From assembly GCA_945872195.1 (NCBI GenBank), contig CAMBZO010000019.1:1-14479 (forward strand): a DNA stretch of 14,479 bases. Reading direction: 5' to 3'. The stretch comes from Akkermansia muciniphila. GTDB taxonomy: Bacteria; Verrucomicrobiota; Verrucomicrobiia; Limisphaerales; SXTU01. The notes under the pieces are model-generated. The model had not been told where the DNA came from. It was given only the letters and a program-made list of their open reading frames with translations, and made no database searches. How positions within the stretch are numbered: the first letter of the stretch is position 1; the number at the start of each line of letters is the position of its first letter. The translations under genes and the position numbers were made by a program. Below are positions 10,591-14,479 of this stretch, piece by piece.

Positions 10591-11649
10591 TTACTCGTTC
10601 CCGAACGCGAAAGTAGATCCTGACGAGCCGGGGGGCCCGGGTGGCGCGGTCAGCAACGCCTTGGCCTTGGCTCGGATGATGGACTCGCACACGAGCAGTT
10701 CCTCGCGGCGGAGTTTGAGGTGGTCGTCAGCGATGGTTTGCAGGTCGTCCACGTTGTAGAGGTAAACGTCGTCGAGGAAGTTGACCTCCGGCTCGATGTC
10801 GCGCGGGACGGCGATGTCAATGAGCAGCAGCGGGCGCGCGTGGCGCAGGCTGTGCAGCGGGGCGAGCTTCGCGCGCGTCAGGACATAGTGCGGCGCGCTG
10901 GTGCTGCTGATGATGATGTCAATCAGCGCGAACTCCGTGTGCCACTCATCGAAGTGGACAGCCCGTCCGCCCAACTCCGCAGCCAGCGCCACGGCACGGT
11001 CGTGCGAGCGGTTCGAGACGATGACGCTCTTCGCGCCGCGACTCAGCAGCGCGCGCGCGGTCTTCTCGCTCGTGTCGCCCGCGCCGATGACCATCACGGT
11101 GCGGCCCGTGAGCGTGTCAAAAATCTTCTCCGCCAGCTCTACTGCCACGGACGCCACGGAGACACTGCCGCGCTGGATGTTCGTTTCGGTGCGGATTTTC
11201 TTGGCCACGTTGAAGGCGCTCTGGAATGCCTTGTTCAAACGTCGCCCGGTGTGCCCGTGCTTCAGCGCGAGGTCGTAGGCCTGCTTGAGCTGGCCAAGGA
11301 TTTCCGTCTCGCCCAGCACCATCGAGTCGAGGCCGGCGGCGACCTTGAAGAGATGCTCGACGCTGTGCAGTTCGCCGAGTTCGTAGAGTTCGCTGCCCAG
11401 CGGCTCGGTGTAATTGTGGTGCGCGAGGAGGAAGCGGCGCAGCTCGCTCAACGCCGCCTGTGGCTCGGCGCTGGTGGCGGCGTAAATCTCCACGCGGTTG
11501 CACGTTGAGAGAATCACGGCCTCCTCGATGAGGCCGCTCGCGCGCAGTCGGTGCGTGGCGTCGGCCACGGTCGTCTCGGCAAAGGCGAACCGCTCCCGCA
11601 CCGTGACGGGCGCGGTGCGATGGCTGAGGCCGAGAGCGACGAGGGACAT
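10591..11649 (-). CDS. hemA: Glutamyl-tRNA reductase with a short C-terminus
   Basis: A 352-residue enzyme that reduces glutamyl-tRNA to glutamate-1-semialdehyde, the first committed step of C5-pathway haem synthesis. Seen: VALGLSHRTAPVTVRERFAF at the N-terminus, the catalytic Cys50 in STCNRVE, LFKVAAGLDSMVLGETEILG near 100-119, the NADPH-binding motif VIGAGDTS (187-194) and the LIDIAVPRDIEPEV motif near 276-289. The catalytic and NADPH domains are complete. After YLYNVDDL only about 50 residues remain, ending in a low-complexity tail (APPGPPGSSGSTFAFGNE), whereas most bacterial members run to 400 or more with a helical dimerisation domain. The stop lies 11 bases from an inverted repeat. It follows the HemX-like gene and precedes hemC, the gene order of a hemX-hemA-hemC cluster. 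Confidence 0.94.
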   Translation of the reverse strand: MSLVALGLSHRTAPVTVRERFAFAETTVADATHRLRASGLIEEAVILSTCNRVEIYAATSAEPQAALSELRRFLLAHHNYTEPLGSELYELGELHSVEHLFKVAAGLDSMVLGETEILGQLKQAYDLALKHGHTGRRLNKAFQSAFNVAKKIRTETNIQRGSVSVASVAVELAEKIFDTLTGRTVMVIGAGDTSEKTARALLSRGAKSVIVSNRSHDRAVALAAELGGRAVHFDEWHTEFALIDIIISSTSAPHYVLTRAKLAPLHSLRHARPLLLIDIAVPRDIEPEVNFLDDVYLYNVDDLQTIADDHLKLRREELLVCESIIRAKAKALLTAPPGPPGSSGSTFAFGNE

Positions 11650-11657
11650 CAGGAGTT

Positions 11658-11754
11658 GCGAATTGCGAATTGCGAATGATGAATTGGGAATCGGGAGACG
11701 CGCCCGGCTGCCGCGAGCGCATTCGCCATTCGCAATTCAGCATGCGCCATTTCC
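11658..11754. repeat. Inverted repeat of heptamer units (GCGAATT), hemX-hemA gap
   Basis: The left arm is six heptamers: GCGAATT, GCGAATT, GCGAATG, ATGAATT, GGGAATC, GGGAGAC (11658-11699). The right arm (11720-11754) is CATTCGC, CATTCGC, AATTCAG, CATGCGC, CATTTCC. The best pairing is 12 perfect bases, 11667-11678 with 11727-11738. The element takes up almost the whole 106-nt gap between the HemX-like stop and the hemA start, so it would sit directly upstream of hemA translation. Confidence 0.88.
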
Positions 11755-11755
11755 T

Positions 11756-12571
11756 TCACGGGTTGTGGATGCCGGAGAGCAAGTTGAAGCCCCAGAAGGT
11801 CAGCAGCACAAAGGCGAAGCTCCCGACCGCGCCCCACGCGAATTTCCGACCGCCGGGGGAGAACCGCCAATGCACGACGAGCAGGCCCAAATACAGTAGC
11901 AGCACGAACACGGACCAAAGCACCTTCGGGTCGGCCAGCGGGTTCGCGGACTGGGCCTGCTTCAGGAGCATCGGGGAGAGCGCCAGCCCCGCCGCCAGCA
12001 GCACCACGCCGCACAGCAGCAAGCGGCCGATGACCACTTCCAGCCCCTGGATGGAGGGCAGCGCGGAGACGAGGGCGCGGAGCTTGTGAAACTTGAGGTC
12101 GTGCTCCTGTGTGAGATACATCACGCCCGCCGCTGACCCGAGGCCAAACGCGCCGTAGGCCAGCAGGATCAGCGCGACGTGCAGGCTCACCAGCCCGCCG
12201 GAGAAATCGGGCCGCGGCCCCTTCACGTCCAGTGCGGGCATCAGCGCGAACACGCCCATCGCGAAGATCACTGGCGAGACGAACGCGCCGAGGAAGCGCA
12301 GGCGGGGCAGGGCACCGATGACGAGGAAGGCCGCCACGATGGTCCACGCGGTGAAGGTCGTGGCCTCGTAGAGATTGTTGACCGGGCAGCGCTCCAGGCT
12401 GAAGCCACGCTTCGCCATCGCGACCGTGTGCAGCACCGCCGCGCAGAGCAGCAGGAAGTATTGCCACCGCGAATCGTGCCGGAAGCCGCGACGCCAGATG
12501 AAAAAAGACCACGACGCGCTCGCCCCGTAGAGCAGCACGGCCAGTCCGAAGAACCCACGGTCAGTCAGCAT
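11756..12571 (-). CDS. HemX/CcsA-like cytochrome c assembly-family membrane protein
   Basis: A 271-residue integral membrane protein with about eight hydrophobic segments, matching the cytochrome c assembly (CcsA/CcmC/HemX/YpjD) family. Seen: FSLERCPVNNLYEATTFTAW near 57-76, a conserved-looking His131 in SLHVALILLAYGAFGLGSAAG, and a C-terminal pattern HWRFSPGGRKFAWGAVGSFA near 234-253 followed by FWGFNLLSGIH (His269). Other histidines are H48 and H234. The tryptophan-rich haem-handling motif of true CcsA (WGSYWxWD-type) is not present; the place reads ANPLADPKVLWS. That, with its position directly before hemA, favours a HemX-type protein that affects HemA level or haem handling rather than a cytochrome c synthetase. 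The ATG at 12571 is the first in frame; no ribosome site is visible. It opens the minus-strand cluster hemX-hemA-hemC. Confidence 0.83.
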   Translation of the reverse strand: MLTDRGFFGLAVLLYGASASWSFFIWRRGFRHDSRWQYFLLLCAAVLHTVAMAKRGFSLERCPVNNLYEATTFTAWTIVAAFLVIGALPRLRFLGAFVSPVIFAMGVFALMPALDVKGPRPDFSGGLVSLHVALILLAYGAFGLGSAAGVMYLTQEHDLKFHKLRALVSALPSIQGLEVVIGRLLLCGVVLLAAGLALSPMLLKQAQSANPLADPKVLWSVFVLLLYLGLLVVHWRFSPGGRKFAWGAVGSFAFVLLTFWGFNLLSGIHNP

Positions 12572-12619
12572 CGCAGGGCGAACTTATGGCGGAAGTGACG
12601 CAGGGCAACAAGCTCCAAG

Positions 12620-12714
12620 GTCAGGAGTCAGGAGCCAGAAGTCAGAATGTAATCGCTGGCTGACCGCAGATCGCCGACCAAAAAACTTCTGGCTACTGAC
12701 TTCTGGCTCCTGCC
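12620..12714. repeat. Inverted repeat of heptamer units (GTCAGGA/GTCAGAA), divergent gap
   Basis: The left arm is GTCAGGA, GTCAGGA, GCCAGAA, GTCAGAA (12620-12647). The right arm is TTCTGGC, TACTGAC, TTCTGGC, TCCTGCC (12687-12714). A 17-base stretch pairs perfectly (12629-12645 with 12696-12712) around a 50-nt loop. The unit is the same as at 7680-7743. It lies between the divergent HemX-like and hydrolase genes, where promoters must be, so a purely terminator role is unlikely here. I could not pick out convincing promoter boxes in the remainder of this 162-nt gap. Confidence 0.9.
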
Positions 12715-12733
12715 CACGGTAGTCTCCGACCCC

Positions 12734-14245
12734 ATGAACCGTCGCGCGATGCTTGCACTGCTCCTCGCGGCGCCTGCTTTGCCGGCCCGGGCGGCGGGCG
12801 TCAGCTACGTCGCATCGAAGGAAGTTCCGCCCGCCGTGCCGCGTGAGTTTCGGGGCGCGTGGGTGGCCACTGTTGGAAACATTGACTGGCCCTCGAAGGC
12901 CGGCCTCACCACGCAACAGCAGCAGACGGAACTGCTCGCCTTGCTCGACAAAGCCGTCGCGCTGCGCCTCAACGCCATCGTCCTGCAAGTCCGCCCCGGC
13001 TGCGACGCGCTCTACGCCTCGAAGCTCGAGCCGTGGTCCGAATACCTCACCGGCACGATGGGCCGCGCGCCCGAGCCGTATTACGACCCGCTCGCCTTCG
13101 CCGTCGCCGAGGCGCACCGGCGCGGACTCGAGCTGCACGCGTGGTTCAATCCCTTCCGCGCCCGGCACGCGGCGGCGAAAAGTCCCGTCGCCTCGAACCA
13201 CATCAGCAAGACCCGCCCCGAACTCGTCCGCAAATACGGGCCGCTCCTTTGGCTCGATCCCGGCGAAGCCCTCGTCCACGAGCATTCCCTGCGCGTCATC
13301 CTCGATGTCGTGCGCCGTTACGATGTGGACGGCGTCCACCTCGACGACTACTTCTACCCGTATCCCGAGAAGACTGCGGCGAAGAAGATTGTCGAGTTCC
13401 CCGACGACCCGAGCTGGCGCAAATACCAGAAGTCCGGCGGCAAGCTCACACGCGACGACTGGCGGCGCGACAACGTGAACCGCTTCGTCCAGCGCTTCCA
13501 CTCCACCGTGAAGGCGGAGAAGCCCTGGGTGAAGGTCGGCATCAGCCCCTTCGGCATCTGGAAGCCCGGCAACCCGCCCGGCATCCGCGGCATGGACGCG
13601 ACGCAGGAGATTTTCGCCGACGCGCTCAAGTGGTTCCGCGCCGGCTGGCTGGACTACCTCTCGCCCCAGCTCTATTGGAGCATTGACGCGCCGGAGCAGA
13701 GCTTCCCCGTGCTGCTCAAGTGGTGGGCCGGGCAGAACGCCGCCGCGCGCCACCTCTGGCCGGGTCTATCCGCCGCAGCCATCGGCCCCGGACGCAAGGC
13801 GGAGGAAATCATCGAGCAGCTCAAGCTCACCCGCGCGCAGTCCGGCGCGAGCGGCAGCCTGCAATGGAGTTTTAAGGCCCTGCACCAAAACCGCGACGGC
13901 CTCGCCGACAAGCTCGTGCAGCAAGTCTTTCAAACTCCCGCGCTCATCCCCGCCTCGCCGTGGCTGGACAAGGCCGTGCCGGAGCGTCCCCAAGTCGCCT
14001 TCGGCCAGGACGCGGCGCAGACGGTGGCGACCTTTCAATGGGCCATGCCCAGCGGAGCCGCGCCCCGCTGGTGGCTCGTGCAGATGCGCGTGAACGGCGC
14101 GTGGCAAACGGAGTTGCTTCCGGGCAGCCAGGTGAACCGCAGCCTCCGAGTCCCCGCCAGCGCGCTGCCGGAAATCATCGCGGTCACAGCGGTGAGCCGC
14201 TACGGACAAGCGGGGCAGTCCTTCGTCGCGCAGCGGTCGGGCTAG
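12734..14245 (+). CDS. Secreted GHL10/YddW-type glycoside hydrolase-like protein
   Basis: A 503-residue exported protein of the glycosyl hydrolase-like 10 family (DUF187, YddW type), thought to act on cell-wall or other glycans; the substrate of this one is unknown. It begins with a signal peptide (MNRRAMLALLLAAP...ARA, cleavage near 20-22); the RRAML could also be a twin-arginine-type signal. The barrel follows: REFRGAWVATVGNIDWPS (37-54), LNAIVLQVRPGCDALYAS, LHAWFNPFRA near 134, DVDGVHLDDYFYPYP with acidic D204 and D205, KVGISPFGIW near 267 and LSPQLYWS near 309-316. Residues after about 415 form a small beta-rich C-terminal domain, possibly fibronectin-like. The ATG at 12734 gives a complete signal peptide. 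It stands alone on the plus strand, divergent from the hem cluster. Confidence 0.9.
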   Translation: MNRRAMLALLLAAPALPARAAGVSYVASKEVPPAVPREFRGAWVATVGNIDWPSKAGLTTQQQQTELLALLDKAVALRLNAIVLQVRPGCDALYASKLEPWSEYLTGTMGRAPEPYYDPLAFAVAEAHRRGLELHAWFNPFRARHAAAKSPVASNHISKTRPELVRKYGPLLWLDPGEALVHEHSLRVILDVVRRYDVDGVHLDDYFYPYPEKTAAKKIVEFPDDPSWRKYQKSGGKLTRDDWRRDNVNRFVQRFHSTVKAEKPWVKVGISPFGIWKPGNPPGIRGMDATQEIFADALKWFRAGWLDYLSPQLYWSIDAPEQSFPVLLKWWAGQNAAARHLWPGLSAAAIGPGRKAEEIIEQLKLTRAQSGASGSLQWSFKALHQNRDGLADKLVQQVFQTPALIPASPWLDKAVPERPQVAFGQDAAQTVATFQWAMPSGAAPRWWLVQMRVNGAWQTELLPGSQVNRSLRVPASALPEIIAVTAVSRYGQAGQSFVAQRSG

Positions 14246-14256
14246 GCGGATTTTCT

Positions 14257-14287
14257 CCCTCTCCCTTCCTCGGATGAGGGGAGAGGG
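14257..14287 (+). terminator. Hairpin downstream of the hydrolase gene
   Basis: CCCTCTCCC (14257-14265) pairs perfectly with GGGAGAGGG (14279-14287) around a 13-base loop that can itself pair as CCTC with GAGG. It starts 11 bases after the hydrolase stop, a suitable place for a terminator, but a G-rich run rather than a U run follows. CCCTCTCCC/GGGAGAGGG words with a trailing GGGGTGAGGGG are, from memory, a widespread intergenic repeat type. The rest of 14288-14368 shows nothing I can name. Confidence 0.55.
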
Positions 14288-14368
14288 CCGGGGGTGAGGG
14301 GTTGCGCGCGACGGCGTTCGCGGCGCACCGCTCGCTGGGGCAAACCGGACTGACTCAGCCCGCGCGGC

Positions 14369-14479
14369 TCATTGGGGGACGAGCACCACGCGCCCCACCT
14401 TCGGGTCGATCACATACTTCTTCCCCGGTGGCGCAGTCGGCACGGCGCGGAGGAATTTCTGCGTGACCATCTCCTGCAT
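14369..14479 (-). CDS. C-terminal end of an unrecognised protein (cut by window edge)
   Basis: The last 36 codons and the TGA stop of a minus-strand frame that remains open to the window edge. It reads MQEMVTQKFLRAVPTAPPGK and then a short strand pattern, KYVIDPKVGRVVLVPQ. An ATG coincides with the last three bases of the window, but the gene most likely begins further right. The proline turn followed by a YVIDP...GRVVLV ending looks like the end of a folded protein rather than chance. I cannot assign a family. It is convergent with the hydrolase gene across a gap that holds one hairpin. Confidence 0.6.
   Translation of the reverse strand: MQEMVTQKFLRAVPTAPPGKKYVIDPKVGRVVLVPQ

Noticed and set aside
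9552..10616. 354-codon plus-strand frame opposite hemC
   Set aside because: No motifs, and it runs through the inverted repeat; hemC on the other strand is certain.
12584..13753. 389-codon minus-strand frame opposite the hydrolase gene
   Set aside because: Composition is typical of an antisense shadow, and the plus-strand frame shows a signal peptide and clear GHL10 motifs.
14257..14287. Canonical intrinsic terminator
   Set aside because: The stem is good but no U run follows in either direction, so it is listed only as terminator-like.

Overview
The window is a 14.5 kb stretch of high-GC bacterial chromosome made of ordinary housekeeping genes plus one less ordinary envelope operon. I infer a member of the Verrucomicrobiota, probably near the Pedosphaera/Limisphaera lineage. 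The reasons are the GC-rich codon use, the style of the ExbD-like protein, the lack of clear Shine-Dalgarno sites, and intergenic spaces filled with short-unit inverted repeats. This placement is a judgement from memory of protein styles, not a computed one.

Left part (1-5202, minus strand): the two subunits of NADPH-type glutamate synthase, gltB then gltD (gltD runs off the left edge), with 61 nt between them. Next (5203-5487) is a divergent promoter region holding a leader hairpin, a possible 46-codon small gene and a promoter-like element directly abutting the next start codon. From 5488 to 7678 (plus strand) lies an operon of ExbB-like proton channel, ExbD-like partner, TonB-like protein and a 74-residue membrane-anchored zinc ribbon. 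The ExbD-like protein lacks the normally essential membrane aspartate.

Right part (7758-12571, minus strand), in transcription order: HemX/CcsA-like membrane protein, hemA (glutamyl-tRNA reductase), hemC (hydroxymethylbilane synthase), guaB (IMP dehydrogenase). The first three form a tetrapyrrole cluster of the hemX-hemA-hemC kind. HemA appears to lack most of its dimerisation domain, HemC carries an insertion, and the IMP dehydrogenase has unusual substitutions at cofactor and phosphate sites. Divergent to this cluster (12734-14245, plus strand) is a secreted GHL10/YddW-type glycoside hydrolase. At the right edge is the C-terminal end of an unrecognised minus-strand protein.

The most striking non-coding signal is a set of five inverted repeats, in the exbB-exbD, zinc ribbon/guaB, hemA-hemC, hemX-hemA and hemX/YddW gaps. 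Each arm is built from short units (6, 7 or about 10 nt: GATTAG, GTCAGAA, GCGAATT, ACAGATG-type), the purine-rich arm always comes first, and loops are about 37-56 nt. The units differ between loci, except that GTCAGAA/GTCAGGA recurs at two of them. A more ordinary hairpin lies downstream of the hydrolase gene. I see no mobile element genes, CRISPR arrays, tRNA or rRNA.
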